Origin: an uncultured Kushneria sp.
GTDB lineage: Bacteria; Pseudomonadota; Gammaproteobacteria; Pseudomonadales; Halomonadaceae
NCBI RefSeq assembly: GCF_947497025.1
Contig: NZ_CANMFC010000001.1
Coordinates: 496,001-560,000 of the forward strand
Length of the DNA: 64,000 nucleotides
Reading direction: 5' to 3'
Below, piece by piece: positions 10,412-18,509 of this stretch (the stretch's first letter is position 1; every line of letters begins with the position of its first letter). The notes below the pieces were generated by a model that worked only from the letters and a program-made list of their open reading frames with translations, did not search any database and was not told the DNA's origin. A program made the position numbers and the translations under genes.

Positions 10412-10939
10412 ATGCAGGAAACACTGGTCCCCATTGCCATGATTGCGGCGGTTTCACGCAATCGTGTGATCGGCGTCGAGGGCAAGCTGCCCTGGTATTT
10501 GCCCGAGGATCTGAAGTTTTTCAAGGCAGTCACATTGCACAAGCCGGTGGTGATGGGACGCGCTACCTTTGCCTCCATTGGCAAGGCGCTGCCCAACCGT
10601 CTCAATATTGTGGTCACACGCGATACGAGCTTTGAGCATCCCGGCGTGCGGGTATGCCATGATCTGGAAAGCGCGCTGGCGCTGGCAGACGATCAGGCCA
10701 TGATCGAGGGCAATGAGGAGATCATGGTCATCGGGGGGGGCGAGATTTATCAGCAGGCACTGTCTTGCGCTTCCCGACTTTATCTGACAGAAATTGATGT
10801 CGAGGTGGAAGGGGATACCCATTTCCCTTCGCTGGATGAGCACTGGCAGGAAGTGGAGCGGGTAGCAGGCTCGCCCACTGAGGGGCAGCCCGGCTACGAC
10901 TTTGTGCGCTATGAAAGAAACGACGCTGCACAGGCCTGA
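10412..10939 (+). CDS. folA: Dihydrofolate reductase
   Basis: A 175-residue DHFR that reduces dihydrofolate made by ThyA. The N-terminus has the family pattern IAAVSRNRVIGVEGKLPWYLP followed by EDLK, including the active-site acidic residue. VVMGRATFASIG and VIGGGEIYQQAL form the NADPH site. Two starts are possible: the ATG at 10391 overlaps the thyA stop, but the ATG at 10412 has GGAGAG at a good distance and fits the family N-terminus, so I chose it. It is likely co-transcribed with lgt and thyA. Confidence 0.95.
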   Translation: MQETLVPIAMIAAVSRNRVIGVEGKLPWYLPEDLKFFKAVTLHKPVVMGRATFASIGKALPNRLNIVVTRDTSFEHPGVRVCHDLESALALADDQAMIEGNEEIMVIGGGEIYQQALSCASRLYLTEIDVEVEGDTHFPSLDEHWQEVERVAGSPTEGQPGYDFVRYERNDAAQA

Positions 10940-11032
10940 TACTGGCTTGCCGGATGCTGGCTGCAGGTCCCATAAAATAATGTATGGTTCGATGGTGTCG
11001 AAGACAGACACCATCATGAAAAGGCTTGGGAG

Positions 11033-11818
11033 ATGGGCGTGAGCGATCGTTTAGATGAAGTGTTCAGCACGCTTGAGCAGCAGGCAGGCGATCTGAAAGC
11101 ACGTCTGGAGAGTGCAAGAACCCGCATTCGGGAGCTTGAAAACACCAATCGGGAGCTGATGGCTCGCCTGACACGCATTCAACAGATGTCGGGTGCTGAC
11201 AATGAGACCTCGTCTGCACAGCCTGTACCGCCAGACAGCCTTTCAGAGAGCGTTGTCGTGACCGCTGAGGGGGCAGAAACCGGCAGTACGGAAGCGCCCG
11301 ACAGTGACGTCTCTCGTTCGCCCATCTCCGAGGTGACAGTAGAACCCGACGCCTTGCCGCCGGCGCCAGACGAATCATCCACGCCTACAGAGCAGAACAT
11401 GTCCGAAGTTGTTGAAACAGCACCGCTTGAGCCTGCCCGGGAAGACATCTCTCCTCAGGCGCTTCTCAAGCAGTGGTATCGTCGCTACCCCAAGACCTTT
11501 TTCGAGCGTCATACCCGGCCGCTGGCCATTGGGATCCATGAGTCGCTTTCGGCTCGCGAGCCCTACAGCGAAAAGCTGATTCGTCGGGCGCTGGCGGGCT
11601 ACGTCAATTTGCCCCGCTATCTCAAGTCGGTACGGGTCAACGCAGCGCGTATCGATCTGGAAGGTCAGGAGGCCGGCAAAGTCGAGGAAGAAGATGCCCG
11701 GCATGCCAAGGAGCAGCTCAAGCGCCTACAGGATCGTCAGCAGGAGCGAGAGGCCGAAAAGCAAAAGCGCAGATTGGCACAAAAGATGTCCGAGTTGGCA
11801 CATCGTCATCAGCGTTAA
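11033..11818 (+). CDS. ProQ/FinO-domain RNA-binding protein
   Basis: A 261-residue protein in three parts. Residues about 1-50 form an N-terminal coiled coil (DRLDEVFSTLEQQAGDLKAR). Residues about 55-140 are an acidic, Ser/Pro-rich linker. A C-terminal ProQ/FinO-like domain carries WYRRYPKTFFERHTRPLAIG and RRALAGYVNLPRYL, followed by a charged tail. Family members are small-RNA/mRNA chaperones. A GTG at 11039 with GGGAG six bases upstream competes with the ATG at 11033; they differ by two residues. The N-terminal coiled coil is not part of the minimal ProQ architecture. Confidence 0.82.
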   Translation: MGVSDRLDEVFSTLEQQAGDLKARLESARTRIRELENTNRELMARLTRIQQMSGADNETSSAQPVPPDSLSESVVVTAEGAETGSTEAPDSDVSRSPISEVTVEPDALPPAPDESSTPTEQNMSEVVETAPLEPAREDISPQALLKQWYRRYPKTFFERHTRPLAIGIHESLSAREPYSEKLIRRALAGYVNLPRYLKSVRVNAARIDLEGQEAGKVEEEDARHAKEQLKRLQDRQQEREAEKQKRRLAQKMSELAHRHQR

Positions 11819-11926
11819 ATAGAAAAAATGGAAGGCATTAATCGTTAAGCTGCAAACTAAATGGCACGCGTTTTGCCAGCATATATTTGTATGATGTAAC
11901 GCTTTGATGTTTTTTGTTTTTACCAA

Positions 11927-11957
11927 AAAGGGCGCCCGATAAGGGCGCTTTTTTTTT
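11927..11957 (+). terminator. Rho-independent terminator
   Basis: Stem GCGCCC (11932-11937), loop GATAA, stem GGGCGC (11943-11948), then nine Ts, with a short A-run 5' of the stem. It ends the transcript of the ProQ-like gene with a roughly 110-nt AT-rich 3' region. The 381 bp between that gene and the porin otherwise hold only the porin leader. Confidence 0.85.
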
Positions 11958-12067
11958 GGTTATACAAAAGAGTTTGTCATATAAAAGTAACGATTTTATC
12001 CCAGAATACCGGCTTAGGAGCGGCGTTCTAGTCCAATAGTAAAAAGAACGAAAACGCTGTTTTTTTC

Positions 12068-12097
12068 TTGTTGCGTTAGTGAAAACGCCGTTATAAG
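12068..12097 (+). promoter_or_regulatory. Candidate sigma-70 promoter of the porin gene
   Basis: TTGTTG at 12068-12073 and TATAAG at 12092-12097 are separated by 18 bp, about 100 bp before the porin ATG, in AT-rich sequence. A strong promoter is expected for a major porin. The match is fair but not unique in this stretch. Confidence 0.4.
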
Positions 12098-12199
12098 GTA
12101 GCTCGGCGAGCAACAAACAATAACAGCTCGAACGTTACCGGCGTCGGGCATCTGCTACGGCAGACAATCGAACAGTTAGCCAGTTAAGGAAAAACCAAG

Positions 12200-13411
12200 A
12201 TGAAAAAGACGCTCTTAGCGACTGCGATTGCCGGTGCGCTCGGCACGATGGCGGCTGGTGCCCAGGCGGCCACGGTTTACAATCAGGACGGTTCCAAGCT
12301 GGACGTTTACGGTAACGTTCAGTTGGGCTGGAAAAGCACTAAAGAAGCTCAAGAAGATGCTGATGGTAACTTTACAGGTCAATCTTCAACAGAAGATGAT
12401 CTTTTTGACAACAGGTCGACCATCGGGTTCCGTGGCGAACATATTATCAACCCGAACCTGACGGGTTATTTCCGTGCCGAATTCGAGTTCAACGCCGATC
12501 GGCAGAAAGGTTATTACGATCAAGGTGGTTCCAATTCGAATGGTTCAGGTCTTTCCAAGGGTGACCAGGCCTACCTGGGTCTGACCGGCAACTTCGGTGA
12601 TGTGCGTATTGGTTCCTGGGATAACCTGATCGATGATTGGGTTCAGGATCCCGTCTCCAACAATGAATATTTCAATAACACCGACAGCAGCGGTGATATC
12701 GGTGGCAGCACCTGGCAGGAAGCCAACAAGGTCACCTATACCTCACCGGTGACCGCTGGATTCCAGTTCGCTATTGGTACCCGTTATTATGGCGACGCTG
12801 AAGATACTCAAGCCTTCCAGGATGCTTATCTCAACGGCACTGTTGATCTGAATGACGATGGTGAGCCGGTCAATGGTCTTCAGAATGGTAGTTTTGCTGT
12901 TGATGATGACGGCAGTGCTTCCCTGTTCGGTGGCCTGCGTTACATGGTCGGTGACTGGACGCTGGCAGCAGTCTATGATGACCTGAAAAACTTCAAATAT
13001 ATCGAAACTGATGGTGATGAGCATGACTATGGTCAGCAGTTCGGTTTGAACGCGACCTGGCAGATGAACGATGATCTGCGCGTGTCTGCCAAGTGGGAGC
13101 AGTTGCACGGCCAGTGGGCTGACGATGCCGATGCCAACCGCTACGGTCTTGGTGCGCGTTACAGCTATGGCATGGGCGACCTTTACGGCTCTTACCAGTA
13201 TGTTGATGCCGATCGCAACGCGGTTGCATTGATTGACCCCAGCAATTTCGCTGGAGTCGATCAGGGTGATGACGAGAGCTATAATGAATTCATTCTCGGC
13301 GCGACCTACAACCTGAGCAGCCAGATGTATGTATGGCTGGAAGGCGCCAAGTATGATCGTGAAGAAGATACAGGTGATGGTTTTGCAACCGGTATCGCCT
13401 ACAGCTTCTAA
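12200..13411 (+). CDS. Outer-membrane general porin (OmpC-type)
   Basis: This 403-residue precursor has a signal peptide MKKTLLATAIAGALGTMAAG ending in AQA, then TVYNQDGSKLDVYGNVQLGW, the classic start of trimeric 16-strand gammaproteobacterial porins. It ends in an aromatic beta-signal with a terminal Phe (GIAYSF). Alternating hydrophobic strands and very acidic loops rich in Asp suit a halophile. AAGGAAAAA precedes the ATG. It is monocistronic, with strong terminators on both sides. It allows diffusion of small hydrophilic solutes; the specific selectivity is unknown. Confidence 0.92.
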   Translation: MKKTLLATAIAGALGTMAAGAQAATVYNQDGSKLDVYGNVQLGWKSTKEAQEDADGNFTGQSSTEDDLFDNRSTIGFRGEHIINPNLTGYFRAEFEFNADRQKGYYDQGGSNSNGSGLSKGDQAYLGLTGNFGDVRIGSWDNLIDDWVQDPVSNNEYFNNTDSSGDIGGSTWQEANKVTYTSPVTAGFQFAIGTRYYGDAEDTQAFQDAYLNGTVDLNDDGEPVNGLQNGSFAVDDDGSASLFGGLRYMVGDWTLAAVYDDLKNFKYIETDGDEHDYGQQFGLNATWQMNDDLRVSAKWEQLHGQWADDADANRYGLGARYSYGMGDLYGSYQYVDADRNAVALIDPSNFAGVDQGDDESYNEFILGATYNLSSQMYVWLEGAKYDREEDTGDGFATGIAYSF

Positions 13412-13455
13412 GTGCCTGTCCTGATCGTCCCTATGACGTTCAAGACATATAATGA

Positions 13456-13485
13456 ACCGGCTTCCAGAAGGAAGCCGGTTTTTTT
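13456..13485 (+). terminator. Rho-independent terminator of the porin gene
   Basis: A perfect 10-bp stem ACCGGCTTCC / GGAAGCCGGT with loop AGAA, followed by a run of seven Ts. The rest of the 335-bp gap before the next gene (13486-13746) shows nothing I can assign. Confidence 0.92.
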
Positions 13486-13746
13486 ATGCCGGTTACCATG
13501 CGCTGTACGATCCATATGAATGAGCGAGCTTGAACAAGCGTGCCTTTTCCTGCGATGCCTTCACGGAGCATGACGCGTACAATATCTCGGTTGCTGACCG
13601 GCTTATTCGACAGGAACAGGGTTTTTAACAGCGCCGGGTCGGCGGCACTGCACTATGCTTTGGGCACTTCATTACCGGTGAGTCCGCCATCATGAGCACT
13701 GCTTTCATGACTGATGACCTTGATGGAACAGAAACAGGAGAAGGGC

Positions 13747-13956
13747 GTGTTACTGCGTGAACTTTCCATTGGCGGTGTCTTCATCAGTCCGATGCTGCTG
13801 TTTGCGCTGGTGTCTCTGGCGATTTCGGCGTTGCTGCGAACCCTGATGCACAAGGCGGGTCTGACACGCTGGGTATGGCAGGAGGCGTGGTTTGACGTCA
13901 GTCTGTTCGTGATTGTGCTGGCCGTGGTGACCTACCTTTCAAGTCATGTGTTGTAG
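13747..13956 (+). CDS. DUF1656 small membrane protein (AaeX-like)
   Basis: A 69-residue protein with two membrane helices (SPMLLFALVSLAISALL and SLFVIVLAVVTYL). LRELSIGGVFISP at the N-terminus is typical of DUF1656. I chose GTG 13747 because AGGAG lies six bases upstream and the resulting length matches AaeX; in-frame ATGs at 13714 and 13723 would only add a Gln/Lys-rich leader. It is the first gene of an AaeXAB-like efflux operon, 13 bp before the HlyD gene. Confidence 0.8.
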   Translation: MLLRELSIGGVFISPMLLFALVSLAISALLRTLMHKAGLTRWVWQEAWFDVSLFVIVLAVVTYLSSHVL

Positions 13957-13969
13957 AAGCGAAACCTGA

Positions 13970-14947
13970 ATGCGCACGATTATTAGAGTCTTCATTACGC
14001 TGGTGCTGGCCGCCATTGCCATCGCGCTGGGTGTCTGGCTGTGGCAGTACTACATGTATACGCCGTGGACGCGCGATGCTCGCGTTCGCGCTGATATCGT
14101 CACCATCGCCCCTGACGTCTCGGGCTGGGTCATGGATCTTGATGCCCATGACAATCAGCAGGTGAAGGTTGGTGATGTGCTCTTTACCGTCAATCACAAG
14201 CGCTACGAGGCGGCCGTGCGTCAGGCCGAGGCCACGCTTGCCAACCGGGAGTATTCCTGGCAGCTCAGCGAACATGAGTATGAGCGCCGCCGCAACCTGG
14301 GCAGCAACGCCATCAGTACCGAGGATCGCGAGACCGCACGGCTCAATGCGCAGATTGCCAGGGCGCAGCGTGATCTGGCACAGGCGCAGCTCGACAGTGC
14401 CCGCATCGACCTTGAGCGCAGCGTGGTGAAAGCACCGGTGGATGGCTCGGTGATCAATCTGCATCTGCGCCAGGGCAACTATGTCAGCCAGGGCAATGCG
14501 CAGATGTCGATCGTGCGCAACGGCTCCTTCTACATCACGGCCTATTTCGAGGAGACCAAGATCCCCTCGATCGATATCGGTGATGATGCCAGTGTCTGGC
14601 TGATGGGGGGAGACCAAAAGATGCACGGTCACGTCGTCAGCATCGGCCGCGGGATCGCCAATACCAATACAACACCCGATGGGCAGCTTTTGCCTCAGGT
14701 GCAGCAGACCTTTACCTGGGTGCGCCTGTCCCAGCGAATTCCCGTGGATATCGCCATCGATCATATCCCTGACGGCGTCTACCTGAGCTCGGGCATGACG
14801 GCCAGTGTGCGCATTGATGACCAGCATCAGGAAGATGACGGTGTGGATGGCGTGCGTCCGCAGGGCATGGGCAACGCCGGTGAGCAGGCTCGTGATCCGG
14901 ATATCCCGCCGGCGGTAACCAGTAACGCCGAGCAGCGGGATCCCTGA
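13970..14947 (+). CDS. HlyD-family membrane fusion protein (AaeA-like)
   Basis: A 325-residue periplasmic adaptor with one N-terminal membrane anchor (VFITLVLAAIAIALGVWLW), the barrel/lipoyl half-motifs APDVSGWVMDLDAHDNQQVK and VKAPVDGSVINLHLRQGNYV, and a helical hairpin between them. It bridges an inner-membrane transporter and an outer-membrane channel. Its stop is 2 bp before the FUSC transporter gene, so the two work together as in AaeAB, which exports aromatic carboxylic acids in E. coli. The C-terminus is acidic and not conserved. Confidence 0.88.
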   Translation: MRTIIRVFITLVLAAIAIALGVWLWQYYMYTPWTRDARVRADIVTIAPDVSGWVMDLDAHDNQQVKVGDVLFTVNHKRYEAAVRQAEATLANREYSWQLSEHEYERRRNLGSNAISTEDRETARLNAQIARAQRDLAQAQLDSARIDLERSVVKAPVDGSVINLHLRQGNYVSQGNAQMSIVRNGSFYITAYFEETKIPSIDIGDDASVWLMGGDQKMHGHVVSIGRGIANTNTTPDGQLLPQVQQTFTWVRLSQRIPVDIAIDHIPDGVYLSSGMTASVRIDDQHQEDDGVDGVRPQGMGNAGEQARDPDIPPAVTSNAEQRDP

Positions 14948-14949
14948 TC

Positions 14950-17046
14950 ATGGCTCTTGGCCCCTGGGCGCGCGTTTACCTGACGCCGGACATCAACACC
15001 CTCAAGTTTGCGACCAAGGGTCTGGTGGCCATGACCCTGTCGCTTTATCTCGCCATGGAAATGCAGCTGGACCGGCCCTACTGGGCGCTGATCTCGGCGG
15101 TGTTTCTACAGATTCGCCCCCAGAGTGGGCTGGTCATTGAAAAGGGCTTTTGTCAGATTGGCGGCACCGTTATTGGCGGCGGCGTCGGTATTTTGATCAT
15201 GGCGCTGAGCATGCAGATGCCGGCCATGGCGCTGATGCTCCTGATGATCTGGATCTTTATCTGCGCCACGTCATCGGCGCTGACGCGTAATTTCAACCTG
15301 ACCTATGGTTTCGCGATGGGGGCCGCTACGGCCATCCTTGTCGTGGTGCTGACCATCGTGAACAACAATTCGAGTCAGGGCGTTTTTGATATTGCCGTCG
15401 CGCGCGTCAGCGAGATCGTGCTGGGAGCGACCTGCGCTACGCTGGTCAGCATGCTGCTCTGGCCCGAGCGGGTCAGATATATTATCCACAGCCACGCCAA
15501 TACGGTGATCGATCAGACCTTCAAGGCGCTCGTCATGCATCTTGATGCCAGCGTCTCGATGAACGACGCGCGTCAGCAGATCATGGCGGCGCTGGAGCAG
15601 GCGTTGACGCTCAACAATGACAGTAGTGCGGTCGTCTATGAAGGTCCGCACGGTCCCGGACGTGCCCGGGCGGCTTATCTTTTATCCCAGCGGGCGCTGT
15701 CCATGATGGCTGAAATGCAGACCTATGCGCGCCTGGTCCGCGAACACCCGACGCTGGCAAGCGAAGCGTTTGAAAATGCGCTCAAGGATATCCGCGATAC
15801 CATGGAGCGGGTCCGTTCGCGCCAGACCTATAGCGAGCGCAAACGTGAGATCAACGGCCTTCGACAGCGTATTCAGAAGGCCGAACTGCATCGTCATGGC
15901 ACGCCGCTGGCCAGGCGAATGGCGCAGGGGCTGATGATGTTGCTGGGTTATGCCAGCGTCATGGTCGAGGCGCATCACGCCATCAACGATGCCGAGAACA
16001 CCCGACTCAAGGCGCCGCGGCTGTCACGTCATCGTGACTATATGCCGGCGTTGACCATCGGCATTCGATCCAGTCTGTTGTTTGCCATCGGCTCAGTGAT
16101 CTATGTCTCGACCCAGTGGGGGTCCGGCGTGCTGATGATGGTCTTGCCCGTGATTTTCGGCACCATGTTTGCCTCTTTTCCTTCCCCGACGGTCATGTTG
16201 AAAAACGTCATGAAAGGGGGCGCTGTCGGCGCCATCGCCGCGTTGGTGTTTGGTAACATTCTGCTGGCACAGGCGCCTCATGAATACCTTATGCTGATCA
16301 TGGTCTTCGGGGCACCGCTCTTTCTGGGCTTGATGGCGCTCAATAATCGTCCGGTTCTGGCCAATGGGCTGGGCTTTTGCATCATCTACACCATCCTGAC
16401 CATGCCCAGTAACAACATGACCTTCGACATCAGCAGTTTCATGGATCGCACGCTGGCCATCGCCCTGGGCCTGATCATTCTCTATACCGTCTTTCGGATC
16501 GTGCCTTCTCCCAACGCTCTGGTGCTGCGCCGTCGTGTCATCCGGGCCATTACCGATGACATGGAACAGCTGTGGGCACGCTCCTGCCGGAATTCGCGGG
16601 AAGGAGCGGCTGACTGGTTCAACGGTCGCATGGTGGAGCGCGTGCAGCGCCTGGCCAACTTTGACAGTCAGCTGCCGGAAGATCAGCGCTATCTGCTGGA
16701 TCTGGGCATGACCGGCCTGAATCTGGGGCACGTGATTCTGGCCAACTATCGACGAGTTATCAGCCTGGATGATACGTCACCGACCCGGGAAGCCCTGAGA
16801 CAGTGGCAGACGGCGCTGGCTCATGCCTATCAGGCCTGCGCCTGGGGAGATTTTGATGAACGCTTTACCGACGCCAGTCAGGCGCTTTTAAAGCAGTTGC
16901 GCGTCGCCGGTGAGATGGAGGAAGAGCAGATCGAGCTGGTCGAGGGCATGATCAAGCGTCTGGATATCACGCTGCATCGCTTTGCCAAAATGAGCAGCAG
17001 TCGTGATCAGCGCGATATTGACAGCGTGCTGCAGCAACCGTCGTAA
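14950..17046 (+). CDS. FUSC-family efflux transporter (AaeB-like)
   Basis: This 698-residue inner-membrane protein consists of two similar halves, each a bundle of hydrophobic helices (about 20-165 and 355-510) followed by a cytoplasmic helical region. This is the fusaric-acid-resistance/AaeB architecture. The phrase YWALISAVFLQIRPQSG is typical of the family. It is the last gene of the DUF1656-HlyD-FUSC operon and is followed by a strong terminator. Likely substrates are aromatic acids or other weak acids. No regulator gene adjoins the operon. Confidence 0.88.
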   Translation: MALGPWARVYLTPDINTLKFATKGLVAMTLSLYLAMEMQLDRPYWALISAVFLQIRPQSGLVIEKGFCQIGGTVIGGGVGILIMALSMQMPAMALMLLMIWIFICATSSALTRNFNLTYGFAMGAATAILVVVLTIVNNNSSQGVFDIAVARVSEIVLGATCATLVSMLLWPERVRYIIHSHANTVIDQTFKALVMHLDASVSMNDARQQIMAALEQALTLNNDSSAVVYEGPHGPGRARAAYLLSQRALSMMAEMQTYARLVREHPTLASEAFENALKDIRDTMERVRSRQTYSERKREINGLRQRIQKAELHRHGTPLARRMAQGLMMLLGYASVMVEAHHAINDAENTRLKAPRLSRHRDYMPALTIGIRSSLLFAIGSVIYVSTQWGSGVLMMVLPVIFGTMFASFPSPTVMLKNVMKGGAVGAIAALVFGNILLAQAPHEYLMLIMVFGAPLFLGLMALNNRPVLANGLGFCIIYTILTMPSNNMTFDISSFMDRTLAIALGLIILYTVFRIVPSPNALVLRRRVIRAITDDMEQLWARSCRNSREGAADWFNGRMVERVQRLANFDSQLPEDQRYLLDLGMTGLNLGHVILANYRRVISLDDTSPTREALRQWQTALAHAYQACAWGDFDERFTDASQALLKQLRVAGEMEEEQIELVEGMIKRLDITLHRFAKMSSSRDQRDIDSVLQQPS

Positions 17047-17073
17047 AACCCACGTTGATCCAGTGCTGTCCCG

Positions 17074-17103
17074 GGCGGTGCGCGAAAGCGTACCGCCTTT
17101 TTT
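17074..17103 (+). terminator. Rho-independent terminator of the efflux operon
   Basis: Stem GGCGGTGCGC / GCGTACCGCC (one G-T pair) closed by a GAAA tetraloop, followed by TTTTTT. Confidence 0.92.
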
Positions 17104-17255
17104 AATGCGTGACCTTTAATGTGTGATAGCGCCAGGACAAGCCTCACGTCCCGCGCTTTGACCCTATCGCCTTCATGCACTAATCCTTTAGGGGGCCAGA
17201 ATGGTCCCGTGCTGACAGGGGTAACATCCATCGCATTCAGACAGGGCAGAACACC

Positions 17256-18479
17256 ATGGCAAAAGAGACCGTGCCAGTCGTTATCGTGGTCAATGCAGGC
17301 TCTTCCAGTCTCAAGCTTTCGGTGTATTTTCTGGAAGATGACGACGCCCTGCGTCTGGCGGCTCACGGAGCCATCGAGGAGATCGGTGCCGAGTCCCCCC
17401 ATCTTCAGGCGGATATGGCGGACGGCACCAACATTGCCGATAAAAATCTCTCGGCCCAACAGGTGGGCGACCATGGTGATGCCTACCAGATATTGCGCGA
17501 GTGCGTGACCAATGCCCTGGATCAGGTCCATCCAGTGGCTGTCGGCCATCGGGTACTGCATGGTGGGCGCGATTTCAGCGCCCCGGTGATTATCGACGAG
17601 CAGGTTCGCCGGCGCCTTGATGACTTCATCCCGCTGGCGCCCCTGCATCAACCGCATAACCTGACCGGTATTGATGCGGTCTCGCGCTACGCACCTGACG
17701 TGCTGCAGGTGGCCTGTTTTGATACCGCCTTTCATCACCAGCGCCCCGAAGTCTCCATGATGACCGGGTTGCCGTGGTCATGGTTTGAAAAGGGGCTTCA
17801 GCGCTACGGCTTTCACGGCCTCTCCTATGAATATATTGCCCATCGTCTGCCCGAGCTGGACCCGGCGCTGGCAAAAGGACACGTCATCGTGGCGCATCTG
17901 GGCAACGGTGCCAGCCTGTGTGCCATGAGTGACTGTCAAAGCATGGAAACCACCATGAGCTTTACGGCGCTGGACGGTCTGCCCATGGGCACCCGCTGTG
18001 GTGCGCTGGATCCGGGCACCGTACTGTATCTCCAGCAGCAGCACGGGCTCGATCATGATGCCCTGCAGGACATGCTTTACAAGGAGTCGGGGCTCAAGGG
18101 CATCTCGGGCATCAGCAGCAATATGCAGATCCTGCTGGAAGACGACTCACCGGAGGCTCGACGCGCCATCGATTTTTTCGTCTATCGCACCGCGCAGGAA
18201 GTCGGACGCATGGCGGTGGCGCTGGGCGGGTTTGACGGTCTTGTCTTTACCGGGGGCATCGGTGAACACGCCGCCCCCATTCGACAAATGATCGTTGAGA
18301 AACTCGCTGCAATCTTTCCCATGGTGCTGGATCAAAAGGCCAACATGTGTGAGGCCCCCGACCTCATTTCGACTCAGGAAAGCGCCATTACGGTCAGGGT
18401 GGTTCCGACTGATGAAGAGGGCATGCTGGCGCGTCATACCGTCAGTCTACTGCGCCGCCATACCACTCAAAACGGCTAA
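17256..18479 (+). CDS. ackA: Acetate kinase
   Basis: A 407-residue ASKHA-fold kinase interconverting acetyl phosphate plus ADP with acetate plus ATP. The N-terminal phosphate loop is VNAGSSSLKLSV. Other motifs include HVIVAHLGNGASLCAM, DGLPMGTRCGALDPGTV and VFTGGIGEHAAPIR. It precedes xfp by 30 bp. Phosphoketolase yields acetyl phosphate, which this kinase converts to ATP, so the pair forms a short phosphoketolase branch. The absence of a neighbouring pta supports that reading. Confidence 0.95.
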   Translation: MAKETVPVVIVVNAGSSSLKLSVYFLEDDDALRLAAHGAIEEIGAESPHLQADMADGTNIADKNLSAQQVGDHGDAYQILRECVTNALDQVHPVAVGHRVLHGGRDFSAPVIIDEQVRRRLDDFIPLAPLHQPHNLTGIDAVSRYAPDVLQVACFDTAFHHQRPEVSMMTGLPWSWFEKGLQRYGFHGLSYEYIAHRLPELDPALAKGHVIVAHLGNGASLCAMSDCQSMETTMSFTALDGLPMGTRCGALDPGTVLYLQQQHGLDHDALQDMLYKESGLKGISGISSNMQILLEDDSPEARRAIDFFVYRTAQEVGRMAVALGGFDGLVFTGGIGEHAAPIRQMIVEKLAAIFPMVLDQKANMCEAPDLISTQESAITVRVVPTDEEGMLARHTVSLLRRHTTQNG

Positions 18480-18509
18480 AACCGTCAATCGCTTAAACGG
18501 GAGGAGATC

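Noticed and set aside
11819-11957. Independent small RNA before the porin
   Set aside because: AT-rich and ends in a good terminator, but no promoter with proper spacing is visible; it is better explained as the 3' region of the ProQ-like transcript.
13898-14827. 309-codon minus-strand frame opposite the HlyD gene
   Set aside because: Shadow of the membrane-fusion-protein gene; no motifs, and the plus strand forms a tight operon.
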